From Timburyella sp030842085 (GTDB lineage: Bacteria > Bacillota > Clostridia > Oscillospirales > Acutalibacteraceae): a DNA stretch of 22,198 nucleotides. Position numbers and translations under genes: made by a program. Of the stretch, positions 7,064-15,079 are shown one piece after another. How positions within the stretch are numbered: position 1 is the stretch's first letter; every line of letters begins with the position of its first letter. The stretch lies in NCBI GenBank assembly GCA_030842085.1, contig JAUUSE010000029.1:1-22198 (forward strand), in the 5' to 3' direction. The notes beneath the pieces were generated by a model. It searched no databases and was not told the DNA's origin. It was given only the letters and a program-made list of their open reading frames with translations.

Positions 7064-8143
7064 ATGAAAAATTATAATGTAGGCGTTATCGGCGCAACGG
7101 GTATGGTTGGCCAGCGGTTCATTACCCTGCTGGATAAGCATCCGTGGTTTAACATAAAGCTGCTTGCCGCGAGCGGACGCTCCGCCGGCAAGAAATATGC
7201 CGACGCTGTCGGCAGCCGCTGGGCAATGAAGACGGAAATTCCTCAGAGCGTGCGAGACATGGTTGTAATGGACGCTGTAGAGGACATGAAAAAAATTGCC
7301 GACGAGGTGGATTTTGTCTTCTGCGCCGTAGACATGAAAAAGGATGAGATAAAGGCTCTTGAAGAGGCATATGCCAAGTGCGAATGCCCGGTAATATCCA
7401 ATAACAGCGCCCACCGTCATACGCCCGACGTGCCTATGATAATTCCGGAGCTTAACGCTGAGCATGCCGTGCTTATCGACACGCAGCGCAAGCGGCTTGG
7501 CACAAAACGCGGCTTTATCGCCGTAAAATCCAACTGCTCTCTTCAGTCATATGTACCGGCGGTATATCCTCTGCTCAAATTTAATCCCAGCCGCGTGCTT
7601 ATTTCAACATATCAGGCTATTTCCGGCGCCGGCAAGACGTTTGAGACGTTCCCGGAAATTGTTGACAACGTAATACCTTTTATAGGCGGAGAAGAAGAAA
7701 AGTCCGAAAAGGAGCCGATGAAGATTTTTGGCACGGTGGAAAACGGCGTTATTAAAGAAGCCGTGCGTCCTAACTTCACTTCACAGTGCATACGCGTTCC
7801 GGTCAGCGATGGGCATCTTGCATCGGTGTTTATTTCCTTTGACAACAAGCCTTCTAAGGGAGAAATACTCAAATGCTGGAAGGAATTTTCCGGCGAGCCG
7901 CAGCGGCTTAATCTGCCGAGCGCGCCCAAGCAGTTTTTGCACTATTTTGAAGAGGATAATATGCCGCAGACGAAAATGCAGCGCGACCTTGAGGGCGGTA
8001 TGGCAATCTCCCTCGGCAGGCTGAGAGAGGACAGCCAGTATGATTATAAATTCATTGGTCTGTCGCACAACACGCTGCGCGGTGCGGCCGGCGGCGCCGT
8101 ACTTATGGCGGAGCTGCTCTGCGCCAAGGGATATCTTGATTAA
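7064..8143 (+). CDS. asd: Aspartate-semialdehyde dehydrogenase, archaeal/fungal type
   Basis: Asd reduces aspartyl phosphate to aspartate semialdehyde, the branch point to lysine, methionine and threonine. The NADP-binding loop is GATGMVG (10-16), the nucleophile Cys158 is in VKSNCSLQ, and R244 plus His251 in RVPVSDGH complete the active site. The 359 residues, the NNSAHR segment, the STYQAISGAGK stretch and the C-terminal LSHNTLRGAAGGAVL resemble the archaeal/yeast Hom2-type subfamily rather than the usual E. coli or Bacillus type. The frame is open back to 6983; I chose ATG 7064 with AAAGG at 7051-7055, but an in-frame GTG at 7055 with GGAG 5 bases upstream is also possible. It lies directly under the lysine riboswitch. 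Confidence 0.95.
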   Translation: MKNYNVGVIGATGMVGQRFITLLDKHPWFNIKLLAASGRSAGKKYADAVGSRWAMKTEIPQSVRDMVVMDAVEDMKKIADEVDFVFCAVDMKKDEIKALEEAYAKCECPVISNNSAHRHTPDVPMIIPELNAEHAVLIDTQRKRLGTKRGFIAVKSNCSLQSYVPAVYPLLKFNPSRVLISTYQAISGAGKTFETFPEIVDNVIPFIGGEEEKSEKEPMKIFGTVENGVIKEAVRPNFTSQCIRVPVSDGHLASVFISFDNKPSKGEILKCWKEFSGEPQRLNLPSAPKQFLHYFEEDNMPQTKMQRDLEGGMAISLGRLREDSQYDYKFIGLSHNTLRGAAGGAVLMAELLCAKGYLD

Positions 8144-8260
8144 TATCCACACAGATGCAGCCGGTATGCGTTAATGAATATCTTGCTGATTTTTGCACCG
8201 GCAAAGCTGTTTTGTACCGATATGCGCTTGATTAATCATACAGACAGGTAAAGTTTACTT

Positions 8261-8316
8261 CTGCTAAGCGGCGTCGTGATTAATACATGCACATGTATCA
8301 TTGCCGCTTAAGGCAG
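8261..8316 (+). repeat. Long imperfect hairpin between asd and dapA
   Basis: CTGC (8261-8264) and AAGCGGC (8266-8272) pair with GCCGCTT (8303-8309) and GCAG (8313-8316), enclosing a second stem ATACATG-CA-CATGTAT (8283-8298). There is no T-run, so it is not a normal terminator. A TATAAT at 8319-8324 follows, without a clear -35. The function is unknown: it could process the transcript or serve as an operator. Confidence 0.5.
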
Positions 8317-8367
8317 ATTATAATAAGTTATACACACGTATATTTATTTTTTAAGAGGTTATATGCT

Positions 8368-9255
8368 ATGAAAAACACTATATTTAAGGGGGCCGGGGTG
8401 GCCATTGTCACTCCCATGAAGCCGGACGGCTCGGTAAATTACGACAAGCTTAGAAGTCTTATAGATTATCAGATTGAAAACGGCACTCAAGCTATCATCG
8501 CCTGCGGCACCACTGGCGAGTCCCCCACCCTAACGCATGAGGAGCATGTGGAGGTAATAAAGACAGCGGTTGAGCATACTGCCGGCAGAGTGCCGGTAAT
8601 CGCCGGGACCGGCAGCAACGATACGCGCTATGCGCTGGAGCTTTCAAAAGAGGCTGAAGCGCTCGGCGCCGATGCGCTGCTTATGGTTACTCCATATTAT
8701 AATAAAACCTCTCAGGCGGGGCTTATAAAGCATTATACTTATGTGGCGGACAATGTTAACCTGCCGATTATACTTTACAATGTCCCCGGCCGTACAGGGA
8801 CCGATATAAAGCCGCAGACCTACGCCGTTTTGGCGGAGCATAAAAACATAGCCGCTATTAAAGAGGCCAATGCCAACATAAACGCCATAACCGAGACCAT
8901 GGCGCTGTGCGGCAACAAAATTGATTTATACTCCGGCTGTGACGAGCATATTCTTCCCATTCTTGCACTGGGCGGAGTTGGCGTTATATCGGTTCTGTCC
9001 AATGTTATTCCAAAGCAGACAAACGATATCTGCAAATATTATTTCGACGGCGATATAGAGAAAAGCCGCTCGCTTCAGCTTAAATATTACAGCCTTATAA
9101 AGGCGCTGTTCAGCGATGTTAATCCTATACCTGTTAAAGAGGCCATGAATATGATGGGCTTTGATATAGGCAAGTGCCGTTTGCCGCTCTGCGATATGAT
9201 CGATGACGCCAAAAGCAAGCTGAGAGCGGAGCTTGAGAGAAATGGATTGCTGTAA
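8368..9255 (+). CDS. dapA: 4-hydroxy-tetrahydrodipicolinate synthase
   Basis: DapA condenses pyruvate with aspartate semialdehyde, the first step committed to diaminopimelate and lysine. The 295-residue TIM-barrel has ACGTTGESPTLT (Thr48, Thr49), TPYYNKTSQ with Tyr111, LYNVPGRTG with Tyr137 and Arg142, and the Schiff-base Lys165 in AAIKEA, all four positions beyond the E. coli numbering. The frame is open to 8287, but AAGAGG (8353-8358) precedes ATG 8368 and MKNTIFKGAG is the family N-terminus. It lies 224 bases after asd with a structured spacer between them, so it may be in the asd transcript or have an added promoter at 8319-8324. Confidence 0.97.
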   Translation: MKNTIFKGAGVAIVTPMKPDGSVNYDKLRSLIDYQIENGTQAIIACGTTGESPTLTHEEHVEVIKTAVEHTAGRVPVIAGTGSNDTRYALELSKEAEALGADALLMVTPYYNKTSQAGLIKHYTYVADNVNLPIILYNVPGRTGTDIKPQTYAVLAEHKNIAAIKEANANINAITETMALCGNKIDLYSGCDEHILPILALGGVGVISVLSNVIPKQTNDICKYYFDGDIEKSRSLQLKYYSLIKALFSDVNPIPVKEAMNMMGFDIGKCRLPLCDMIDDAKSKLRAELERNGLL

Positions 9256-9593
9256 ATTTCATATTACAGCGTTGGCTGTATTTTAGAGTTTAGCTTATCT
9301 TTAATATAACGAGATAAAATCAGGCATGGCAAATCATTTATTGCTCAGGCTTGGCAGCTTCAAATAGATTAAGTATATTTTTGCTTGCTCTCTACTCTGC
9401 CCTGCACGCTTGATATATCAAAATCTTGCGATAAAATTATGCCCTGCATTAGTTATTAAAGCTTTGCAGTTTTAATATAACCGTATGACTTTTTCAATAT
9501 AGCTGCAAGCTCAGACTGATTTATCCAACATTTAAATTAATGTATAATCTATAAAATAATCTTATAGTAAAATCATAGTTAGGATGTGCAAAA
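9256..9593 (+). other. dapA-dapB spacer with weak terminator and promoter candidates
   Basis: No gene is seen. TACAGC (9265-9270) pairs with GCTGTA (9275-9280), followed by four T, a weak terminator just after dapA. TCAGGCATGGCA (9320-9331) and TCAGGCTTGGCA (9345-9356) are direct repeats with one mismatch, 25 bases apart. TGCCCTGCA occurs at 9398-9406 and again at 9440-9448. TATAAT at 9543-9548 with TTTATC 17 bases upstream (9520-9525) is a modest promoter for dapB. Confidence 0.4.
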
Positions 9594-10352
9594 ATGGTAA
9601 GAATACTTTTAGTAGGCTGCAACGGACGCATGGGAAGCGTTGTTACTTCTGTCGTATCTGAGCGCAGCGACTGCACAATCATTGCGGGTATAGATATTGA
9701 CCCGGTTCATCTCAACAACTATCCGGTATATAAGGATTTTTCCTCATTCGACGGCGAGGCGGATGTAATAATTGATTTTTCACATCCATCTTCCCTGCCG
9801 GGTATACTTGAATATGCAACTAATAAGCATATTCCGGCGGTAATAGCTACCACCGGACTTAAGGATGAGGATATAGCCAAAATAAAAGAGGCTTCTGAAA
9901 AAACAGCAATGTTTTTCTCCTACAACATGTCGCTTGGCATAAACCTTATTTTAGATTTGGTAAAAAAAGCGGCGGCGCTCTTAGCCGACAGCTTTGATAT
10001 TGAAATCGTCGAGGCGCATCATAATCAGAAAATAGACGCGCCGAGCGGAACCGCCATTATGATAGGCAACGAGATACGCTCGGTGCTTGACGACGAGTAT
10101 GAATATGAGTATGACCGCCATGACGACGTCCACAAGCGCAATAAAAAGGAAATCGGCATGCATTCTATACGCGGCGGCTCAATAGTCGGAGAGCATGAGG
10201 TAATTTTTGCCGGACGCGACGAGGTGATAACCATATCGCATTCAGCACGCTCGAAAGAAATATTTGCCGTCGGAGCTGTTAGAGCCGCTCTTTTCATAAA
10301 AGATAAAACAAGCGGACTCTATGATATGTCAGACATCATTTCAAACTCGTAA
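9594..10352 (+). CDS. dapB: 4-hydroxy-tetrahydrodipicolinate reductase
   Basis: DapB reduces the DapA product with NAD(P)H to tetrahydrodipicolinate. It has 252 residues, typical for Gram-positive forms. The nucleotide loop is GCNGRMG (8-14), ATTGL is at 85-89, and the catalytic block EAHHNQKIDAPSGTA contains His142, His143 and Lys146. The C-terminal part has SIRGGSIVGEHEV and ISHSARSKEIFAVGA. The start is ATG 9594 with AGGATG about 8 bases upstream. It is separated from dapA by 338 bases with a weak terminator and a promoter candidate, and is followed after 130 bases by the orphan ACT protein. Confidence 0.97.
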   Translation: MVRILLVGCNGRMGSVVTSVVSERSDCTIIAGIDIDPVHLNNYPVYKDFSSFDGEADVIIDFSHPSSLPGILEYATNKHIPAVIATTGLKDEDIAKIKEASEKTAMFFSYNMSLGINLILDLVKKAAALLADSFDIEIVEAHHNQKIDAPSGTAIMIGNEIRSVLDDEYEYEYDRHDDVHKRNKKEIGMHSIRGGSIVGEHEVIFAGRDEVITISHSARSKEIFAVGAVRAALFIKDKTSGLYDMSDIISNS

Positions 10353-10482
10353 CTCATTTGCAGCTGATATTTTCAGCGCAAGGCGGCCTTTCCAAATGTA
10401 GCAAAGCATGATTTAGGCAGTATTTTGCTCGGCATTATATCGGCAGCAAAAGCGATTAATGTTTTGAATAAGAGGTGAAAGA

Positions 10483-10947
10483 ATGGATAATATCACTATT
10501 TCCGTAAAGTCAAATATATCTATGCTTATTTTAGACAACGTACCGTCGGACGCAGGTTTTATTTCTTTAGTATTTGACAAATTTTCAGATGAGGCCATTA
10601 ATATAGACATGATAAGTCAAACACCGCCGCGCGGAAAATACACCTCTATTGCCTTTACTTTTGACGACAGTGAGCTTACAAAAGCGCTTGGCTGTTTAAG
10701 CCATATAAAGGAAGAATGTCCGTCTCTTTCTTCGTCGGTAAGCAGCTCAAACAGCAAAATCACGGTGATGTCTGAAGATATGCGCAGCGGATATGGCTTT
10801 GCTTCAAAAGTATTTTCTGCGGTGTCCCGCGCATCAGGCGATGTTCGCCTTATTACTACTTCCGAAACAGAGATATCGATACTTGTGCCTGACCTTGACG
10901 AGAAGCAGTGCTTAAGCGAGATAACCGAGTGCTTTAATAAAAATTAG
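10483..10947 (+). CDS. Free-standing two-ACT-domain protein resembling the aspartokinase regulatory chain
   Basis: This 154-residue protein has no kinase domain. Residues about 3-75 align by eye with the first ACT domain of the LysC encoded at 17422-18627 (VFDKFSDEAINIDMISQ against IFSALARKRVNVDIILQ). Residues about 90-150 align with the second (LITTSETEISIL against MISTSEIKISVL). It is close in size to the 156-residue beta chain LysC could make from its internal start. Some effector-site residues differ: the Lys in TSEIKIS is Glu here, and the DGTKDI segment of the first domain is absent. AGAGGTG lies about 6 bases before ATG 10483. It follows dapB and ends before a strong terminator. A role tuning aspartokinase or another lysine enzyme is inference. 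Confidence 0.8.
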   Translation: MDNITISVKSNISMLILDNVPSDAGFISLVFDKFSDEAINIDMISQTPPRGKYTSIAFTFDDSELTKALGCLSHIKEECPSLSSSVSSSNSKITVMSEDMRSGYGFASKVFSAVSRASGDVRLITTSETEISILVPDLDEKQCLSEITECFNKN

Positions 10948-10995
10948 TTAAAACACAATTTCAATCTCTATTACTTACTTTTAATTAATCTCATA

Positions 10996-11039
10996 TAACT
11001 AAAAAACGATACCGCTTATACGGTATCGTTTTTTAGTTA
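10996..11039. terminator. Bidirectional terminator between the dapB unit and pyrG
   Basis: A perfect 18 bp stem (10997-11014 with 11021-11038, 19 bp counting the closing T-A pair) with a 6-base loop. The core CGATACCG/CGGTATCG is flanked by A6 on the left and T6 on the right, so it can stop both the plus-strand dapB-ACT unit and the minus-strand pyrG transcript. Confidence 0.93.
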
Positions 11040-11063
11040 ATGTATAAATATCTTAAGAATTCA

Positions 11064-12674
11064 CTATTTTGCCTTTTCCTGCCTTTTAAGAGACGCCTCA
11101 ATAAACTTTTTAAAAAGAGGATGCGCACGATTCGGACGGCTCTTAAACTCCGGATGATACTGTACTCCGACGTAAAAGTCGTTCTGCGGAATTTCTACCG
11201 CCTCAACCAATTCCTTGCTCGGCGAAACGCCTATTATCTTTAACCCTGCTTTTTCCATTTCATCGCGAAAATCGTTATTAACCTCAAAGCGATGACGATG
11301 GCGCTCAGCAATTACTTCCTCACCATATACTTCCCATAATGTGCTGTCTTTCTGCACAACACAGGGATAAGCACCCAGCCTCATTGTGCCGCCGGTAAGT
11401 ATATTTCCTTTCTGGTCAGGCATTAAATCTATTACCGGATGCGTGCTCTGCTCGTCAAACTCGCTGGAATTTGCGTCTCTCCAGCCAAGTACGTGACGTG
11501 CATATTCTATTACCGCTATCTGCATGCCAAGGCATATGCCAAAATACGGAATATTATTCTCTCTGCAGTATTTTGCAGCTATTATCATTCCTTCAATGCC
11601 GCGGTCGCCAAAACCGCCTGGCATTATTACGCCGCTGCAGCCGGCAAGCTTTTTGGCAATATTCTTCTCATTTATATTCTCTGAGTTAATCCATTCAATA
11701 GATACATCTGCGCCGTTTTCATACCCGCCGTGATACAGCGCCTGCGCCACCGAAAGATATGCATCCTCAAGCTTTACATATTTGCCTACAAGCGCTATCT
11801 TCACTTTTTTGCTGCAGTTCTTTATTTTATCAAGCATATTCATCCAGCCCGATAAATCTATATTGTCACAGTTAAGGCTAAGCTTGCGGCAAACTATGCG
11901 TGCAAGACCGTTTTCTTCAAGCATAATCGGCGCTTCATATAATATCGGCAATGTGCGATTTTCTACAACGCATTCCTCTGTTACATTGCAGAACAGCGCT
12001 ATCTTCTTGCGCGAGCTTTCATCCAGCGGAGAATCGCATCTGGCTACTATTATATCCGGCATTATGCCGTATGACTGCAATTCCTTTACCGAGTGCTGCG
12101 TAGGCTTGGTCTTAAGCTCCTTAGAGCTGCTTATATATGGTATAAGCGTTACGTGTATGAATACACAATTTTCCCTGCCAACCTCATGGGATATCTGACG
12201 TATAGACTCCAAAAACGGCTGGCACTCAATATCGCCGGTAGTACCGCCTATCTCCGTTATTACAACGTCCGCACTGGTCTTTTTGCCCACGCTGTATATA
12301 AATCGCTTAATCTCATCAGTTATATGCGGAATAACCTGAACCGTCTCTCCGCCATATTTTCCGGCACGCTCGTTTGTGAGTACATTCCAATATACCTTTC
12401 CGGTGGTCAGGTTGGAAAATTTATTCAAATTTATATCAATAAACCGCTCATAATGACCAAGGTCAAGATCCGTCTCAGCGCCGTCTTCAGTAACAAAAAC
12501 CTCGCCGTGCTGATATGGACTCATGGTTCCGGGGTCAAGATTTATATACGGGTCCAGCTTTTGTGCCGCAATGTTAAGCCCGCGTGCCTTTAACAGCCTG
12601 CCAAGTGATGCCGCCGTTATTCCCTTTCCCAGTCCTGATACAACTCCGCCTGTGACGAAAACATACTTGGTCAT
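11064..12674 (-). CDS. pyrG: CTP synthase
   Basis: PyrG aminates UTP to CTP using glutamine and ATP. It has 536 residues. The N-terminal synthetase domain (1 to about 270) starts MTKYVFVTGGVVSGLGKG with the P-loop, then LDPYINLDPGTMSPYQHGE and EIGGTTGDIE. The C-terminal class I glutaminase domain has Cys381 in GICLGMQ and His507/Glu509 in YHPEF. The frame is open to 12710, but GGGGAG lies 8 bases before ATG 12672-12674 and this is the family start. Two minus-strand promoter candidates lie upstream. It ends about 25 bases before the bidirectional terminator shared with the dapB unit. It appears to be a single-gene transcript. Confidence 0.97.
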   Translation of the reverse strand: MTKYVFVTGGVVSGLGKGITAASLGRLLKARGLNIAAQKLDPYINLDPGTMSPYQHGEVFVTEDGAETDLDLGHYERFIDINLNKFSNLTTGKVYWNVLTNERAGKYGGETVQVIPHITDEIKRFIYSVGKKTSADVVITEIGGTTGDIECQPFLESIRQISHEVGRENCVFIHVTLIPYISSSKELKTKPTQHSVKELQSYGIMPDIIVARCDSPLDESSRKKIALFCNVTEECVVENRTLPILYEAPIMLEENGLARIVCRKLSLNCDNIDLSGWMNMLDKIKNCSKKVKIALVGKYVKLEDAYLSVAQALYHGGYENGADVSIEWINSENINEKNIAKKLAGCSGVIMPGGFGDRGIEGMIIAAKYCRENNIPYFGICLGMQIAVIEYARHVLGWRDANSSEFDEQSTHPVIDLMPDQKGNILTGGTMRLGAYPCVVQKDSTLWEVYGEEVIAERHRHRFEVNNDFRDEMEKAGLKIIGVSPSKELVEAVEIPQNDFYVGVQYHPEFKSRPNRAHPLFKKFIEASLKRQEKAK

Positions 12675-12762
12675 TTTCTCTACTCCCCATAATTTATTTT
12701 TAAAAGACATTTTTCGCCCTTTATTTCACTAATTAAACATTTGCATTTTCAAAACTTTATTT

Positions 12763-12791
12763 ATTATATTACCGTTAACAAAACATTTCAA
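12763..12791 (-). promoter_or_regulatory. Proximal pyrG promoter candidate
   Basis: On the minus strand TTGAAA (12786-12791) and TATAAT (12763-12768) are exactly 17 bases apart, giving a start near 12757 and a leader of roughly 80 bases. Confidence 0.65.
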
Positions 12792-12861
12792 GATTTTTTA
12801 TCTGCCATAAACCTCATAAAAATATAATTACTATAAAAATCTTATTATTAGCTGTAAGCCC

Positions 12862-12901
12862 TACAATTTATAATTGTATTATATTTGTCTTATCTTGTCA
12901 A
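12862..12901 (-). promoter_or_regulatory. Distal pyrG promoter candidate with overlapping inverted repeat
   Basis: On the minus strand TTGACA (12896-12901) and TACAAT (12873-12878) are 17 bases apart. The -10 is part of the inverted repeat TACAATT-TAT-AATTGTA (12862-12878), which would cover the start site and could be an operator. GGGC follows at 12861-12858, but I see no downstream attenuator hairpin of the pyrG type. Confidence 0.6.
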
Positions 12902-13110
12902 TCGGATAAACTATCTGTCTTGAGTAATATTTGACTTTTAAAAGGCATATAAGACAACCGACAGTTTGCATAAATCTGCAAATTTTCATACATCAGCTGC
13001 TATAATTTGCCGTCTAACCTATCATACCTAATTGCGAAAAATGGATAAAGCAGTTATGAAGCTTTATATATTTTTGATTTATAAAAGTGTCTCTGACTTA
13101 AACAGCCATG
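12902..13110. other. Non-coding stretch between the pyrG promoters and the permease terminator
   Basis: Part of a gap of about 500 bases (12675-13179) without a gene. Apart from the two pyrG promoters and the permease terminator, listed separately, I see only AT-rich sequence here. Confidence 0.5.
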
Positions 13111-13139
13111 AAAAAGCAGGATGTAAATTTACATCCTGC
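13111..13139 (-). terminator. Intrinsic terminator of the permease gene
   Basis: A perfect 24-base palindrome (13116-13139; arms GCAGGATGTAAA and TTTACATCCTGC) is followed on the minus strand by five T. It lies about 40 bases past the stop of the permease gene. Confidence 0.85.
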
Positions 13140-13179
13140 AAAGTTATTTTAAAGATATTTACTCATAAATTGTAATTTC

Positions 13180-14244
13180 CTATTTCCATATTTTTATTTT
13201 GCCGGTATCATTGAGATTTTTAAGAACTATAAGCACAATTGGGAATGCAAAGAGTCCCACAAGTCCAAATGTCTGCAGGCCCAAAAACATCGCTATAAGC
13301 GTGAGTAGCGGCGGCAGACCCACCTGATCACCTATTATCTTCGGCTCAATTATATTTCTTATTATCGTTATAACTGCATACAGCACCAAAATGCCTATGG
13401 CTCGTGAATAGTTGCCGGTAATAAGGTCTATAACCGCCCATGGTATTAGCACTGTACCTGTGCCGAGTACAGGGAAAATATCTACTATAGCCACCAAAAG
13501 GGCTATTATAAGCGCATAGTCCACCCGCATTATGAGAAAGCCTACAAACAGCTCGCTGAAAGTTATAAACATTATTATGCCGTAGCCTTTCAGCATCTTT
13601 ATTATATTCTTTGTAAAATGACCTTTGGTTTCTACTATTATCTCCCATTTTTCCGGACTGAACTGCCTCTCTAAAAATCCGGTAATCCTGTAGTAATCCT
13701 TTGTTATAAAGCAGCAAGCTATTATTGAAACGACAAAATTTATCAAAAATCCCGGCAGATGCGTCGCAGCATATGTGCCAACACTTTTTACCAGAGACGT
13801 CAGCGTATCGGTAATAGTGGCGCTTATTGAGCTTGACATGGATTCCAGCGTGTCACTGAAGCTTGTCGGCATATCCTTTAAAATATCCTGAAAATATGAA
13901 TATACGTTGTTCACGGCCTCTGTCAGCACTGGCATATACTGCGGCAGCTTTTCTGTCACAAAGCCGCTTGCTTCGACATATATTCTGAAAAATAAAAAGC
14001 ACACAATAGCAGACAGCGCAACAAATACCGCAATAACCAATGTTATAGACCATACCGTACGGGGCAGCTTTGTCTTTTTTGTAAGCCAGTCTACGGGACG
14101 CTGCAGCACTATCGCAACTATTACACCTATTACAAACGGAGTGAGCCACAACAGCGCATATTTAAATATAAGCACTGCAAGTATAATAATCAGTGCGTAA
14201 AATACTATATTTATTATGGCTTTTTTCTTAGTTTCTAATCTCAT
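13180..14244 (-). CDS. AI-2E family membrane protein, YtvI-like
   Basis: This 354-residue polytopic membrane protein has two hydrophobic segments near the N-terminus (about 10-50), a third near 62-88, a long polar stretch (about 90-150) rich in Ser/Thr, and a C-terminal group of membrane segments. The family signature is DIFPVLGTGTVLIPWA, then IIEPKIIGDQVGLPPLLTL and FGLVGLFAFPIVLIVLKNL. This is the AI-2E/PerM family; the sequence most resembles the YtvI group, which is linked to sporulation in Bacillus, but substrate and role are not clear. AGGTGG lies 6 bases before ATG 14244. It is convergent with nothing, has its own terminator, and its promoter is not clear. Confidence 0.85.
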   Translation of the reverse strand: MRLETKKKAIINIVFYALIIILAVLIFKYALLWLTPFVIGVIVAIVLQRPVDWLTKKTKLPRTVWSITLVIAVFVALSAIVCFLFFRIYVEASGFVTEKLPQYMPVLTEAVNNVYSYFQDILKDMPTSFSDTLESMSSSISATITDTLTSLVKSVGTYAATHLPGFLINFVVSIIACCFITKDYYRITGFLERQFSPEKWEIIVETKGHFTKNIIKMLKGYGIIMFITFSELFVGFLIMRVDYALIIALLVAIVDIFPVLGTGTVLIPWAVIDLITGNYSRAIGILVLYAVITIIRNIIEPKIIGDQVGLPPLLTLIAMFLGLQTFGLVGLFAFPIVLIVLKNLNDTGKIKIWK

Positions 14245-14514
14245 TTTACCACCTGTATATTAATTTCCGCCGCATAACATATATGTAATTATAAATCTTT
14301 TTAAAGATGCAAAAATATTCCGTTGCTATAATTTAATATGGATTATATTCTAACGTCTTATACTTAATTTTTAAAATAAAAATTTATAAAATTACTATTA
14401 GTATAATTTTAATTTTTCCTTAATACATAATAAAAATATAAATTTTTATTCCTTATTTTATAGTACAATATTTTATCGTTTTATTCAATATATATTTATG
14501 TTGCGAGTTTCTAC
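14245..14514. other. Very AT-rich divergent spacer
   Basis: The spacer between the permease and the hom unit has no gene. It contains several TATAAT-like strings on both strands that are not distinctive in such AT-rich DNA, and a small inverted repeat ATCTTT-TT-AAAGAT (about 14295-14308). No T-box or riboswitch signature was found ahead of the hom unit. Confidence 0.5.
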
Positions 14515-14543
14515 TTGAAATTGCTAGATCAATATGGTATACT
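14515..14543 (+). promoter_or_regulatory. Promoter of the ACT protein-hom-thrB unit
   Basis: TTGAAA (14515-14520), 17 bases, then TATACT (14538-14543) with an extended TGG at 14535-14537. The transcript would start near 14550, leaving a leader of only about 35 bases. Confidence 0.8.
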
Positions 14544-14585
14544 GTTTTAGTATTAAAGACACATGTATGTAGGTGGTGAACAGAT

Positions 14586-15029
14586 TTGCCAAAAGAATCT
14601 GTAAAACTGATAATTGATTCGTGTGTTTTACCGGAAGTTTTTCTTAAAGTTGTAAAAGCCAAGCAGATGCTTGTAAACAAGACTGCGAAATCTGCCGCCG
14701 ACGCTGCGAGAATGTGCGGCATATCGCGCGGGACCTTTTACAAATATAAAGATTTTGTATTTGAATATAACTCTTCTTCCGGCGGACGCATAATCACCAT
14801 ATTTGTTATACTTGAGGATTATCCCGGTGTTTTATCCTCTCTTATATCGCGGCTGTACGAGGCCGGCGCCAACATTCTCACTATTAATCAGAATATACCT
14901 GTTGGCGGGAGCGCGTCTGTTTCACTGTCTATTAATACCGAGCATTTGCAGACCGACCTTTCGCAGCTTTTATCACTTTTGAAAGAGATAAACGGCGTTA
15001 AATCGGTTGAAAGCATTGGCTCAGAATAA
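14586..15029 (+). CDS. PheB-like HTH and ACT domain protein (UPF0735 family)
   Basis: A 147-residue protein, the same length as Bacillus PheB. Residues about 30-60 look like a helix-turn-helix (SAADAARMCGISRGTFYKYK). Residues about 68-145 form an ACT domain (ITIFVILEDYPGVLSSLISRL, then ANILTINQNIP and ASVSLSINTE), which usually binds an amino acid. The start is TTG 14586, preceded by AGGTGG 9 bases upstream; no better start exists. It is the first gene of the hom-thrB unit, so a role as an amino-acid-sensing regulator of threonine synthesis is plausible but inferred. In Bacillus the relative sits beside pheA, not hom. Confidence 0.87.
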   Translation: MPKESVKLIIDSCVLPEVFLKVVKAKQMLVNKTAKSAADAARMCGISRGTFYKYKDFVFEYNSSSGGRIITIFVILEDYPGVLSSLISRLYEAGANILTINQNIPVGGSASVSLSINTEHLQTDLSQLLSLLKEINGVKSVESIGSE

Positions 15030-15079
15030 ACGCAAAAACTAAAATATATGCCGGCATTAGGCAAGAAGGAATGATTGTA

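Noticed and set aside
12675..12861. Possible pyrG attenuation by GGGC start-site stuttering
   Set aside because: GGGC at 12861-12858 is too far from the -10, and no terminator hairpin with a T-run follows in the leader.
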